From DAOTUB01 sp034437455 (lineage in GTDB: Bacteria > Chloroflexota > Anaerolineae > B4-G1), in NCBI GenBank assembly GCA_034437455.1, contig DAOTUB010000376.1, positions 1-44,954 on the forward strand: a stretch of DNA of 44,954 nucleotides. The letters run 5' to 3'. Below the pieces are notes generated by a model. That model made no database searches. It was given only the letters and a program-made list of their open reading frames with translations, and had not been told where the DNA came from. Made by a program: the position numbers and the translations under genes. Each line of letters opens with the position of its first letter. Positions within the stretch are counted from its first letter, which is position 1. This document shows positions 24,062 to 31,452 of this stretch, one piece after another.

Positions 24062-24898
24062 TCACCCCGTAGTGGCGTAGGCCCCTACGGGACTACGCCT
24101 CCGCGAACGTCCATCGTTTACCAATAATTCTCGCGTCAATGCCGCATAGGCCCGTGCTCCCACTGTATCGGGGGCGTGACATAGGATAGGCTCGCCATAA
24201 CTGGGCGCCTCGCTCAGGCGCACGCTGCGCGGGATGATCGTGTCAAAGACGCGCTGGCGAAAGTGTCGCCGCACCTCCTCGACGACCTGACGCGACAGGT
24301 TGGTGCGAGCGTCGTACATCGTCATCACCAGCCCCCGCAGTTGCAACTCCCGATTGAGGGATTGACGCACCAACTTGATCGTGCCCGCCAGTTGCGACAG
24401 GCCCTCCAGCGCCAGGTATTCGCACTGCACCGGGATGATCACCCCATCAGTGGCCGCCGTCAATCCGTTCACCGTCAAAATGCCCAGGCTGGGGGGACAG
24501 TCGATCAACACGTAATCGTATGGCTCATTCGGTTCTTCACCCCCGCTCAGGCTCAATCCTTCCAGTGCCTGACGCAGGCGATATTCCCGCCGGGGCAGGG
24601 TAATCAGTTCCACCGTCGCGCCGGCCAGGTTGGAAGAGGAAGGGACCAGATCGAGCCGCACCCAACCCGTAGATCGCACGACGCGGGCTACCGGCGCCTC
24701 GTGCACCAACAGGTCATACGTGGAGAGCTTCACCGAGCGCCTGTTTATTCCCAGAGAAGAGGTGGCGTTAGCCTGGGGGTCAATGTCCACCAGCAGGACG
24801 CGCTGGCCCCATTCTGCCAGGTAAGCCCCTACGTTCACCGCCGTGGTGGTCTTTCCGACGCCGCCTTTCTGGTTGGCCAGTGCGTAGATGATGGGCAT
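24062..24898 (-). CDS. parA: ParA/Soj-type chromosome partition ATPase
   Basis: A 278-residue ParA. It has the deviant Walker A 'KGGVGKTTTAVNVGAYLAEW', 'VLLVDIDPQANATSSLGI', Walker B-like 'YDYVLIDCPPSLGILTVN' and 'VIIPVQCEYLALEGLSQLAG'. It is the partner ATPase of ParB. The last ~12 residues (RSRRRSPVGAYATTG region) are encoded by a palindrome-rich stretch, which may be a repeat that has extended the C-terminus. It starts 4 nt after the PfkB kinase. Confidence 0.95.
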   Translation of the reverse strand: MPIIYALANQKGGVGKTTTAVNVGAYLAEWGQRVLLVDIDPQANATSSLGINRRSVKLSTYDLLVHEAPVARVVRSTGWVRLDLVPSSSNLAGATVELITLPRREYRLRQALEGLSLSGGEEPNEPYDYVLIDCPPSLGILTVNGLTAATDGVIIPVQCEYLALEGLSQLAGTIKLVRQSLNRELQLRGLVMTMYDARTNLSRQVVEEVRRHFRQRVFDTIIPRSVRLSEAPSYGEPILCHAPDTVGARAYAALTRELLVNDGRSRRRSPVGAYATTG

Positions 24899-24901
24899 AG
24901 C

Positions 24902-25738
24902 TCATCCCCTCGAGGTCCGCTCGCAGCGGGAGATTTCTTCCGAGTTGGGTGCACCAGACAGCCCCGCCCGCGTCACCGAGCAAGCAGCGACGCAGTTGGC
25001 GAAACGCGCGGCTGTCTGGGGATCGCGCCCACGCTGCGACCAGACGAAGAAAGCCACCGCAAAGACATCGCCCGCGCCCGTAGGATCCACCCCTTGCACT
25101 TTCGGAGCCGGTACATGGCGAGCCTGACCATCCATGTAGACGGTGCAGCCCGCCGCCCCCTGTGTCACCGCTAACAGTCGGGCCTGGGCAGCGTACTCGG
25201 CCACCAGAGACCGATCACCTGCCACGTCTTCCTCGCTCAACACCACAGCATCGGCGCGGGCGAGCACCTCTCGCGCGCTCTCCCACCGGCAGCGACGTAC
25301 GCGCCCGTCCCGATCCCAACACCGCATCCATCCCTGTGGGGTCACACCTATGAAGGCATCGCCAAACGCACTGGCCAATGCCGGATCGCACTCCTGGGCC
25401 ACAGGTCCCAGGTGAACGATTGTCGCTCTCCAATCTGGCAGCGCCATCGCTGGCGACAGCATCTCCGCGACACCGTGCAACACCTGGCGCCGACCATCGG
25501 AAGTGTAGACATTCTCAAACGTGGTCGTCGTCGAAGCAGGGAGACATGCGACCAGCACACCATCCAGCGCCTGGCTCAAATCGAGATCGAAACTGGCGCT
25601 GGTGATGACGCCCACACGACAGCCCAACGCACGCGCAGTACGGGCGGCGTAAGAAACCGTCCCCCCGACTGTGAAGGTATCTTCTTCTTTCAGGTCGCGG
25701 GTCACGTGTCCGACGACCAGGTAATCCAATTCAACCAT
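24902..25738 (-). CDS. PfkB family carbohydrate kinase
   Basis: A 278-residue PfkB/ribokinase-type kinase. The N-terminal motif is 'YLVVGHVTRDL.....TVGGTVSYAA', and the C-terminal ATP/anion-hole motif 'VQGVDPTGAGDVFAVAFFV' includes the catalytic Asp. It phosphorylates a sugar or nucleoside; the specificity is unknown. It sits between jag and parA, not a usual position for a sugar kinase. The start codon lies in the arm of an 8-bp hairpin (25735-25765) and no ribosome site is visible. Confidence 0.87.
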   Translation of the reverse strand: MVELDYLVVGHVTRDLKEEDTFTVGGTVSYAARTARALGCRVGVITSASFDLDLSQALDGVLVACLPASTTTTFENVYTSDGRRQVLHGVAEMLSPAMALPDWRATIVHLGPVAQECDPALASAFGDAFIGVTPQGWMRCWDRDGRVRRCRWESAREVLARADAVVLSEEDVAGDRSLVAEYAAQARLLAVTQGAAGCTVYMDGQARHVPAPKVQGVDPTGAGDVFAVAFFVWSQRGRDPQTAARFANCVAACSVTRAGLSGAPNSEEISRCERTSRG

Positions 25739-25765
25739 TAGCAGATAGCGGCTGTCGGCTAATGG
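25735..25765 (-). promoter_or_regulatory. Hairpin covering the PfkB start codon
   Basis: On the minus strand CCATTAGC and GCTAATGG (8-bp perfect inverted repeat, 15-nt loop) fill the gap between jag and the kinase gene. The 3' arm contains the ATG. This would hide the start codon unless the structure is opened, for example by ribosomes finishing jag. Confidence 0.5.
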
Positions 25766-25771
25766 CTGATC

Positions 25772-26572
25772 TCAGCGCGGGATGATGGTGACTCTACGCC
25801 GATCTCCTTCATAGATGCTCTCGGTGGTCACGCGAGGGTCATCGTACAACGCCATGTGTACGACTCGACGTTCGTGGGGTGGCATAGGCTCCAAATTCAC
25901 CGTGCGGTTGGTGCGCACAGCCTGATCCGCCATGCGTCGCGCCAGGCGTTTTAGCGACTCGGCGCGATCTGTCTTGTAACCCTGCACATCCACGACCAGA
26001 TGAACCCACCCTTTCATCTCCCGCCCAACGATCAATCGAGTGATGGATTGAAGCGCATCCAGCGTCTCACCACCACGGCCTATCAACACATCGGTGCCCG
26101 GACCGCGCACGTCGAGTACCAATGGCGGTACTTTGGTGTCGTTCGGACCCGGTTCGGCCAGGTGCACGTCAACCCGAGCTTTGTCCATGCCCATGAGAGT
26201 CAGGAGATCCTGCATCACGCTCTGGGCGACTTCGATCTTTTCCTCTACCATCTCCGGCGCGGTCGCTTCGGCCGGAGGAGGGTGAGAGGGTTCGGGTTCA
26301 ACGGGAGGAGATGGAGGTGGTTCGATGGGCGCAACCGGTTCCACAGGAGAAGGTGGAGGTGGTTCGACAAGTGTTGCAGGGGGCGGCGGCGTCGTGACCG
26401 TCAAGCGCACGCGGGCTGCTCTGGCTCCCAGCCCAAACATTCCCTGCCTACCTTCGTCCAGTACCTCGATCTCTACCGCATCTCGCTCGACTCCCAGGCG
26501 CGCCAAACCTGCGGCAATGGCCGCCTCGACATTTTCTCCAGCCATCTCTATCATTTGATCCATTTCTGCCAT
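25772..26572 (-). CDS. jag: Jag/KhpB-type RNA-binding protein (KH + R3H)
   Basis: A 266-residue Jag (SpoIIIJ-associated) protein. Residues about 1-50 form the Jag N domain ('ARLGVERDAVEIEVLDEGRQ', then GMFGLG). A long Pro/Glu-rich linker follows (about 60-115). Then a KH-type domain ('DVLIGRGGETLDALQSITRL') and an R3H domain ('PMPPHERRVVHMALYDD'). It binds RNA with KhpA and influences cell-envelope growth. The ATG at 26572 has GAGGAG upstream, whereas the longer frame begins with TTG. It is next to yidC, the classical order. Confidence 0.92.
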   Translation of the reverse strand: MAEMDQMIEMAGENVEAAIAAGLARLGVERDAVEIEVLDEGRQGMFGLGARAARVRLTVTTPPPPATLVEPPPPSPVEPVAPIEPPPSPPVEPEPSHPPPAEATAPEMVEEKIEVAQSVMQDLLTLMGMDKARVDVHLAEPGPNDTKVPPLVLDVRGPGTDVLIGRGGETLDALQSITRLIVGREMKGWVHLVVDVQGYKTDRAESLKRLARRMADQAVRTNRTVNLEPMPPHERRVVHMALYDDPRVTTESIYEGDRRRVTIIPR

Positions 26573-26608
26573 CGGCTTGCTCCTCAATGCGCGTTGGACG
26601 CGCGTGAA

Positions 26609-27391
26609 TTACTTTTCCGTTCGCTTCTTGCGCCGCGTTTGGGTTTTATTGTTCTCCTCGTCATTGCGCGACCGGATCAGGTAGAATTGAACGACGCTAA
26701 CCAGGTTAGATATGATGAAATAGATGGATAGTCCCGTCGCATACTGAAGGGCAATGAACCCAAACATCAAGGGCATCATAATCTGCATCTGCTGATTCAT
26801 CATTGCCGCCTGCGATTGCTCACCGCTGCTGGGAGCGGAAGAAGGAGTCAGTAGTTTCTGCTGTAGCCACGAGGTAGCAAAGACCAAAATCGGCAAAGCA
26901 TACGACCATATCTGAGCCGGGCTGGGCGGTTGTCCCAGATCCATACCGAGAAATGTGCTCTGTAGAGGCACCAGACCAACGAGACCGGGCAGCCACTTGT
27001 CAATCGAGATATGTTGAGAGAACTGAAACAACTCGAGCGGGGTCGAGGGTACGCAGAAGATGATCGCTCGATAGAGAGCGAGCATAATGGGGAGCTGGAT
27101 CAACAATGGCAGACATCCTCCCACCGGGTTGACGCCGGCTTCTCTCCACAGTTTCATCTGTTCTTGCGATAACCGTTCCTTATCGTTGCCGTACTTTTTC
27201 TGTAATTTCTCGATCTCGGGTTGGAGTTCCTGCATCTTGCGCGCCGACTTTTGTTGACCCAGCGTCAGCGGCAAGATGAGAAGACGGATCAGGATAGTCA
27301 ATGCAGCGATAGCCGCGACGGTCTGATGCCCCAAAACACTATAGAGCAGCAGCAACAAGTTGGCGAACGGGTAGATGATAAAATCAAGCAT
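26609..27391 (-). CDS. yidC: YidC/Oxa1 family membrane insertase
   Basis: A 260-residue membrane protein of the short Gram-positive/Oxa1 type, lacking the large periplasmic P1 domain. Blocks include 'LTILIRLLILPLTLGQQKSA', 'LQPEIEKLQKKYGNDKERLS', 'AGVNPVGGCLPLLIQLPIML' and 'MMPLMFGFIALQYATGLSIYF'. The conserved Arg of the hydrophilic groove is in the 'LIRLLI' segment. The basic C-terminus ('TQTRRKKRTEK') fits ribosome binding. It inserts and folds membrane proteins. It lies in the ori-type cluster downstream of the PQQ lipoprotein. Confidence 0.94.
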   Translation of the reverse strand: MLDFIIYPFANLLLLLYSVLGHQTVAAIAALTILIRLLILPLTLGQQKSARKMQELQPEIEKLQKKYGNDKERLSQEQMKLWREAGVNPVGGCLPLLIQLPIMLALYRAIIFCVPSTPLELFQFSQHISIDKWLPGLVGLVPLQSTFLGMDLGQPPSPAQIWSYALPILVFATSWLQQKLLTPSSAPSSGEQSQAAMMNQQMQIMMPLMFGFIALQYATGLSIYFIISNLVSVVQFYLIRSRNDEENNKTQTRRKKRTEK

Positions 27392-27403
27392 AGTTAACTT
27401 TTC

Positions 27404-28564
27404 CTACTTTTGCTCTTCTACGTCGGGATAGGCCCACATCTCGCGTCCATTTTCCACGTGCAGAGCGCGTATGCGGTGAGTTCCATAGAGCAGCGCCTCA
27501 TAGGCCAGCGACTCGCTCACGACCGGCGTCGAGAGCATGCGCCCTTCGCTCGGTTTCGACCACAGCACGAACCCATCGGCGGTGTCCAGTGCGTACAGGG
27601 CGCCGTCTTGAGCGCCAACCTGAGCGCCGACGAACAATTGGTTTCCATCCTCAGATAGCACCGGCCCCGCCCGCACCGATACGTCCTGCATGGCTTCGTC
27701 CTCGAGCACTTTGCGCCACATCTCTTCACCGCTCCCGGCATCCAGGGCGTAGACGACACCAGCCACATCGGCCGCGTAGACGACATCGTCGCCAACCGCC
27801 GGGCTGCCCCAGAACCAATCCTCGCTCTCAAAGCGCCAACGCTCAACGCCAGTCTGAGCGTCTATGGCATAGAACGTGTCGTCAAAGGCGCCGATGTAGA
27901 GCGTGTCGTTCTGCAGGGCCGGCGCGCTGGCAAAAGCTCCCCGGGTGTGGAAATCCCAGCGCATCTGACCATCGGCCAGGTTCAGCGCGTAAAGATGACG
28001 ATCCATCGAGCCGACGTAGACGGTGTCTGCGACGATGAGAGGCGTGGCCCACACGTTGTGTCCCGTCTCGAAACTCCACGTCAGGTCGCCGCTCTCTGCA
28101 TCCAGGGCATAGATGTTGCCGTCTCCGTTACCGATGACAAAGGTATCGTCACTCAAGGCGCCACCTTCGATGTACTGTCCAGAAGCGCCCTCAAAGCGCC
28201 ACAACTCCCTGCCTGTCTCGATGTCAAGCGCCCACACAATGTCCAAGCGTTGGCTGAAGAAACCTCCCGTAGTTATCTGCGAGGCCACGATCACGCGCTC
28301 CTCGCCCACTGCCGGGGCAATGTAAAAGATGCCTCGGTTGTTCTCTTCTGGATTTTCTGGAAAGGTCCAGAGTGTTTCACCGTCAGAAGCGTTGAGCACC
28401 CGGATTTGTTCCACGTCGGCTGCGTACATTTTATCCTCAACGACAGTCAGCCCCATCCAACTCACCGGCCGTACTCCACCGCCCGCGCAGCCACTCAAAC
28501 CTAATAGCAGCGCCAGCAACGTCGTGAGTATGATGGGCCAACGTTGTCTCCAAGATTGATTCAA
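27404..28564 (-). CDS. PQQ-type beta-propeller lipoprotein (BamB-like)
   Basis: A 386-residue lipoprotein with a signal peptide and lipobox (LLGLSGC). It is followed by repeated blades with 'VYALDAESGDLTWSFETG'-type motifs ('LYALNLADGQMRWDF', 'FYAIDAQTGVERWRFE', 'VYALDAGSGEEMWRKV', 'LYALDTADGFVLWSK'). These are PQQ-like/BamB-like propeller repeats used for protein binding outside the membrane. It starts with TTG, directly after the yidD stop, with AGGAGG 8 nt upstream. A surface propeller between yidD and yidC is unusual and suggests a role in envelope protein insertion, by context only. Confidence 0.85.
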   Translation of the reverse strand: MNQSWRQRWPIILTTLLALLLGLSGCAGGGVRPVSWMGLTVVEDKMYAADVEQIRVLNASDGETLWTFPENPEENNRGIFYIAPAVGEERVIVASQITTGGFFSQRLDIVWALDIETGRELWRFEGASGQYIEGGALSDDTFVIGNGDGNIYALDAESGDLTWSFETGHNVWATPLIVADTVYVGSMDRHLYALNLADGQMRWDFHTRGAFASAPALQNDTLYIGAFDDTFYAIDAQTGVERWRFESEDWFWGSPAVGDDVVYAADVAGVVYALDAGSGEEMWRKVLEDEAMQDVSVRAGPVLSEDGNQLFVGAQVGAQDGALYALDTADGFVLWSKPSEGRMLSTPVVSESLAYEALLYGTHRIRALHVENGREMWAYPDVEEQK

Positions 28565-28792
28565 TTACTTATCCTCCTCCAAATCAGGAACGGGATCGTA
28601 GCCGCCAGGGTTGAAAGGGTGGCAGCGGGCGATCCGCTTAGCGGCCAACCAGCCGCCACGCCAGACTCCATAACGAGCGATGGCTTCGTAGCTGTACTGG
28701 GAACAAGAAGGGACAAAGCGACAAGATGGCGGCAGCACACGCGAGAGAGTCTGTTGGTAAAGGCGAATCAACCCCAAAAAAATAGACTTCAT
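28565..28792 (-). CDS. yidD: Membrane protein insertion efficiency factor YidD
   Basis: A 75-residue protein of typical length. It has the YidD motif 'LIRLYQQTLSRVLPPSCRFV', 'PSCSQYSYEAIARYGVWRGG' and the C-terminal 'RCHPFNPGGYDPVP'. It is thought to aid YidC-dependent insertion. Its stop is adjacent to the TTG start of the propeller gene. Confidence 0.93.
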   Translation of the reverse strand: MKSIFLGLIRLYQQTLSRVLPPSCRFVPSCSQYSYEAIARYGVWRGGWLAAKRIARCHPFNPGGYDPVPDLEEDK

Positions 28793-28807
28793 CCCTTTGC
28801 TCTCTCA

Positions 28808-29173
28808 TCAGGACTCGTTGTCCGTCAAACGCATTTGGCCTGAGACCCCCGCTCGTTCCAGCAACGATGCCAGGGCTTGCTCGACCTGTATCTCTTTCAC
28901 GTGTACGATCTTGGGCCTTGCGATGAGCATTACGTCCAAGCCCCCAGACTCGAACGTGGGGTAGAGATGACGCGCAGCCTCCCGCAAGACCCGTTTCGCC
29001 CGATTGCGAGCCACTGCATTCCCCACGCTCCGACTGGCTGTGACTCCCACACGACTAAAACCCAATCCATTGGGCCGGGCGACTAGCACGAGTAAGGGGT
29101 GAGTACATGATTTTCCCTTCTCGTAGACTTGCTGCACATCGTTTGCCCGTCGCAGTCGAACTTGTCGCTCCAT
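28808..29173 (-). CDS. rnpA: Ribonuclease P protein component
   Basis: A 121-residue RnpA. It has N-terminal 'RLRRANDVQQVYEKGKS' and the conserved 'GVTASRSVGNAVARNRAKRV' basic helix that contacts RNase P RNA and pre-tRNA. The length is normal. It lies 32 nt after rpmH, as in most bacteria. The ribosome site is weak. Confidence 0.94.
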   Translation of the reverse strand: MERQVRLRRANDVQQVYEKGKSCTHPLLVLVARPNGLGFSRVGVTASRSVGNAVARNRAKRVLREAARHLYPTFESGGLDVMLIARPKIVHVKEIQVEQALASLLERAGVSGQMRLTDNES

Positions 29174-29205
29174 CGCCAGCTAGAAACATCTCGCAGTAGG
29201 AATGT

Positions 29206-29403
29206 TTAGCGACGCCGCGGACGATTCGAACTTTCTTTCCAGTTCAATTTTTTGGCCAGTCGTTTACCCACGGCCAGTCGTTGCCGACCCTTCTTCCGCC
29301 GTCTCTTGAGTACTCGCCTGCCAGCCTTTGTAGCTCGACGCGCTCGAAAACCATGAGTACGCGCTCGCTTGCGCTTTTTCGGTTGGTATGTTCGTTTCGG
29401 CAT
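29206..29403 (-). CDS. rpmH: Ribosomal protein bL34
   Basis: A 65-residue protein from ATG 29403 (AGGAGG 6 nt upstream). The core is 'PKRTYQPKKRKRARTHGFRA' followed by 'RRATKAGRRVLKRRRKKGR'. It is longer than the usual 44-50 residues because of a ~20-residue basic C-terminal tail ('LAKKLNWKESSNRPRRR'). It is part of the large ribosomal subunit and heads the ori-type cluster, with a strong promoter and a structured leader upstream. Confidence 0.95.
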   Translation of the reverse strand: MPKRTYQPKKRKRARTHGFRARRATKAGRRVLKRRRKKGRQRLAVGKRLAKKLNWKESSNRPRRR

Positions 29404-29458
29404 TGTATCCTCCTCAATCAAACCAATTAAAACGGCTATCCGCCAAACCAGCAGAACC

Positions 29459-29492
29459 ACTCCCACGCCTGTCCAGCTAGCGGCGTGGGAGT
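29459..29492 (-). promoter_or_regulatory. Hairpin in rpmH leader
   Basis: ACTCCCACGC (29459-29468) pairs perfectly with GCGTGGGAGT (29483-29492) across a 14-nt loop, inside a predicted leader of about 130 nt. A smaller hairpin (CGTCT...AGACG) lies upstream. No T-run follows, so it is more likely a stability or regulatory structure than a terminator. Confidence 0.55.
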
Positions 29493-29540
29493 CTAGCCCG
29501 TCTTTGGATAGACGCCACTTACAAAACGTCCTGGCTCACC

Positions 29541-29569
29541 ATTATACCTTAAGTAGCATAAGCGGTCAA
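29541..29569 (-). promoter_or_regulatory. rpmH: Strong promoter of rpmH cluster
   Basis: On the minus strand TTGACC (29564-29569) and TATAAT (29541-29546) are exactly 17 nt apart. Confidence 0.8.
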
Positions 29570-29652
29570 ATCAAAACGGCGCGACTATCACACATCGAAG
29601 TAAAGCGGCGGGCGCAGTTGTGCATGTGGGGTCGTTGCGATATAATCAGCAA

Positions 29653-29685
29653 GTTGTCATATACAATCGGACAACGCTATATAAT
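29653..29685 (+). promoter_or_regulatory. Promoter and inverted-repeat operator of DUF1847 gene
   Basis: TTGTCA (29654-29659) and TATATA/TATAAT (29678-29685) form a promoter with 18-20 nt spacing. GTTGTC (29653-29658) and GACAAC (29670-29675) form an inverted repeat with an 11-nt centre covering the -35 box and spacer, a likely repressor site. Confidence 0.5.
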
Positions 29686-29706
29686 CTATGATACCAGGAG
29701 AACACC

Positions 29707-30360
29707 ATGATGGCTGAATATACCGGACCTATCTGCGCGCTCTGCGGCGCGACGGCCTGTAGCGCCGAGCCTGGCACCAAAAATCTTCCGGCACTCTGCC
29801 CCATGCTGGCCGAGGCCGAATTGTTGGAAGAGGTCGAAAAGACCTATCTGGAAGAAGACGAGATACGAAGACTGGCCCTGGAGTCGGCCCGCACGGAGGC
29901 AGCCGGCTACTGCCGCGCGACCCGCGTCGAGGAAATCATGGATTTTGCACGCCGCATCGGAGCAGAGAAACTGGGCATCGCTCATTGCATTGGCTTGATG
30001 CACGAGGCGAAGCTGGCACGGGAGATCTTTGTGGCCGGAGGATTCGAGGTGTATACTGTGTGCTGCAAAGTCGGCTCCATTGACAAGGAAAAGATCGGCT
30101 TGAAGGATGAGGAAAAGATAAGGCCAGGCCAATATGAAGCGATGTGCAGCCCGGTGGGACAGGCCGCCGTGTTGGCTGCGGCTGGCACCGAGCTGAACGT
30201 AGTGATCGGCCTGTGTGTGGGCCACGACAGCCTGTTCTTTATGCATTCCAAGGCCCCGGTGACCATACTGGTCGCCAAGGATCGCGTGCTGGGCCACAAC
30301 CCGGTATCCGCTCTCTACACCAGTCACTCCTACTACAGCCGATTAAAAGAGGGGACTTGA
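29707..30360 (+). CDS. DUF1847 family metal-binding protein
   Basis: A 217-residue protein of the DUF1847 family. It has N-terminal 'CALCGATACS' and 'ALCPM' cysteines, then 'KLGIAHCIGLMHEAKLAREI' and 'VCCKVGSIDKEKIGL', 'AMCSPVGQA', and 'VIGLCVGHDSLFFMHSKAPV'. Numerous conserved cysteines suggest metal (zinc or Fe-S) binding; the family function is unknown. The ATG at 29707 has AGGAG 6 nt upstream; the ATG at 29710 is an alternative. It is regulated from its own promoter, which has an inverted repeat. It stands alone between the rpmH cluster and the transcarboxylase operon. Confidence 0.85.
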   Translation: MMAEYTGPICALCGATACSAEPGTKNLPALCPMLAEAELLEEVEKTYLEEDEIRRLALESARTEAAGYCRATRVEEIMDFARRIGAEKLGIAHCIGLMHEAKLAREIFVAGGFEVYTVCCKVGSIDKEKIGLKDEEKIRPGQYEAMCSPVGQAAVLAAAGTELNVVIGLCVGHDSLFFMHSKAPVTILVAKDRVLGHNPVSALYTSHSYYSRLKEGT

Positions 30361-30361
30361 G

Positions 30362-30410
30362 AGACAACAAGAGAGGGCCAGAAAACCTAATACTGACCCT
30401 CCGATTGTCT
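30362..30410. terminator. Possible bidirectional terminator hairpin
   Basis: AGACAA (30362-30367) pairs with TTGTCT (30405-30410), and inside it GAGGGCCAG (30373-30381) pairs with CTGACCCTC (30393-30401) with one mismatch. It lies between the convergent DUF1847 and biotin-carrier genes. Confidence 0.5.
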
Positions 30411-30433
30411 TCCCTTGGCAGTTTATCGCCGAT

Positions 30434-30925
30434 CTATTCGATCTCCACCAACACCTGATCTTTTTCCACGTCATCCCCCGGCTTGACGTGCAGCACCCGC
30501 ACGACGCCGCTCTGCCCGGCGTTGAGTTCGTTCTCCATCTTCATCGCCTCCAGCACGCAGACCGGCTCGCTCTCTTCGACCTGCTGCCCAATCTCAACCA
30601 TCATACGGATGATCTTGCCCGGCATAATCGCCAGCACCGCGCCAGCGCCGGCTCCGGTGACCGGGACAGCCGCCGGGCCAGATGGAGCCGCAGAGGAAGC
30701 AGTCGCCGTCATCTCCAGTCCAGTGACCTGCACCGGATAGGAATCCTCGTCCACAATCGCCGTCTCATCCTCCAGCGCAACGTCGTAGGCGATGCCATCT
30801 ACCAGTACCGCGCCTTCGTCGGTGATCTCGACGGCGAAGGAGCGCCCATTGACGATGATGGCGTCGTCCTCCGCGATCACCGGATATTCGATATTGTCCA
30901 ATGTCAGCGTAAATTCACGTTTCAC
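30434..30925 (-). CDS. Biotin carboxyl carrier protein (transcarboxylase 1.3S-like)
   Basis: A 163-residue protein. The C-terminal biotinyl domain has 'AIMPGKIIRMMVEIGQQVEE' and the biotin site 'EAMKMEN' (Lys129), preceded by an Ala/Pro-rich hinge (about 75-95). The N-terminal ~70 residues are an acidic beta-type domain ('VNGRSFAVEITDEGAVLVDG'). It carries CO2 between carboxylase/carboxyltransferase sites. It starts at GTG 30925, which overlaps the PIN toxin stop (GTGA), with GGAGG upstream. A biotin carboxylase is not in the window; the 5S and 12S partners are in the same operon. Confidence 0.92.
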   Translation of the reverse strand: MKREFTLTLDNIEYPVIAEDDAIIVNGRSFAVEITDEGAVLVDGIAYDVALEDETAIVDEDSYPVQVTGLEMTATASSAAPSGPAAVPVTGAGAGAVLAIMPGKIIRMMVEIGQQVEESEPVCVLEAMKMENELNAGQSGVVRVLHVKPGDDVEKDQVLVEIE

Positions 30926-31452
30926 AGCGACCCTCCCGTCTGTTCACACAACTGCTCAATTGCCAGTTCCACTATCGCGCGAGTGACAAAGAGCGTACTT
31001 ACATCATAGAGGTCAGCAATTAGACGCTTGGCCTCATCCAATGACCTGTGACCAAGCCGATAGGCTTTGACTACTATACCGAGCGAACCCACAGGTATCA
31101 GTCCTAGATTCTTGGCTGCTTTGCGCACAGCCAGATCGTCAGTGAGTAGAAATGGTATGTTCATCTGTTGACACAGCAAAAGACATTCGCGCTCGCCAGC
31201 GTGCAAATTATGCAGGCTATGCTCTTGTGCGAAATGGGACACGTCGATCTCAGATAGAGCATGGCGCTGGATGTTGCCCAATGCCAAGATATCAGGTTCA
31301 GGAACTCGACTAGCTTCAACAACTTCTGCCCACACAGCATCGGGAATGTACAACATCTCGAAGACACAGAGAAGCGAGAACCCCCCGATCTCTGCCAAGT
31401 GAATCAGAGGACCAGCGTCCGCTACTGCCGATCCTATTCTGCCAGCGCCCAC
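30922..31452 (-). CDS. PIN-domain (DUF3368-like) toxin, VapC type
   Basis: A 176-residue PIN protein, reading from GTG 31452. Acidic residues of the nuclease site are visible: Asp12 in 'ADAGPLIHLAEIG', Glu87/Glu89 in 'LHAGERECLLL', and Asp105/106 in 'LLTDDLAVRKAAKNLGL'. PIN toxins cleave tRNA or rRNA. It overlaps the small upstream antitoxin by 19 nt and the biotin carrier start by 4 nt. The coding region has lower GC and different composition from the flanking carboxylase genes, suggesting insertion by transfer. DUF3368 is an inference from sequence pattern. Confidence 0.8.
   Translation of the reverse strand: MGAGRIGSAVADAGPLIHLAEIGGFSLLCVFEMLYIPDAVWAEVVEASRVPEPDILALGNIQRHALSEIDVSHFAQEHSLHNLHAGERECLLLCQQMNIPFLLTDDLAVRKAAKNLGLIPVGSLGIVVKAYRLGHRSLDEAKRLIADLYDVSTLFVTRAIVELAIEQLCEQTGGSL

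Larger units (their letters stand above)
29404..29706. other. Divergent intergenic region rpmH / DUF1847
   Basis: About 300 nt. It contains the rpmH leader with hairpins (29459-29492), the rpmH promoter (29541-29569), and the promoter and inverted repeat of the DUF1847 gene (29653-29685). This is where dnaA/oriC often lies in other bacteria. No DnaA-box cluster, AT-rich unwinding element or dnaA was found. Confidence 0.6.

Noticed and set aside
24263..25174. Plus-strand open frame of 303 residues
   Set aside because: Antisense to parA and the PfkB kinase; no domain recognised.
28890..28910. parS-like TTTCACGTG inside rnpA
   Set aside because: Only the left half matches the parS palindrome; the right half (TACGA) does not. 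CACGTG cores near 25701 and 32778 are even weaker.
29404..29706. Possible oriC beside rpmH
   Set aside because: No cluster of TTATCCACA-type boxes and no dnaA. A single TTATCCACG near 38113 lies inside a coding region.
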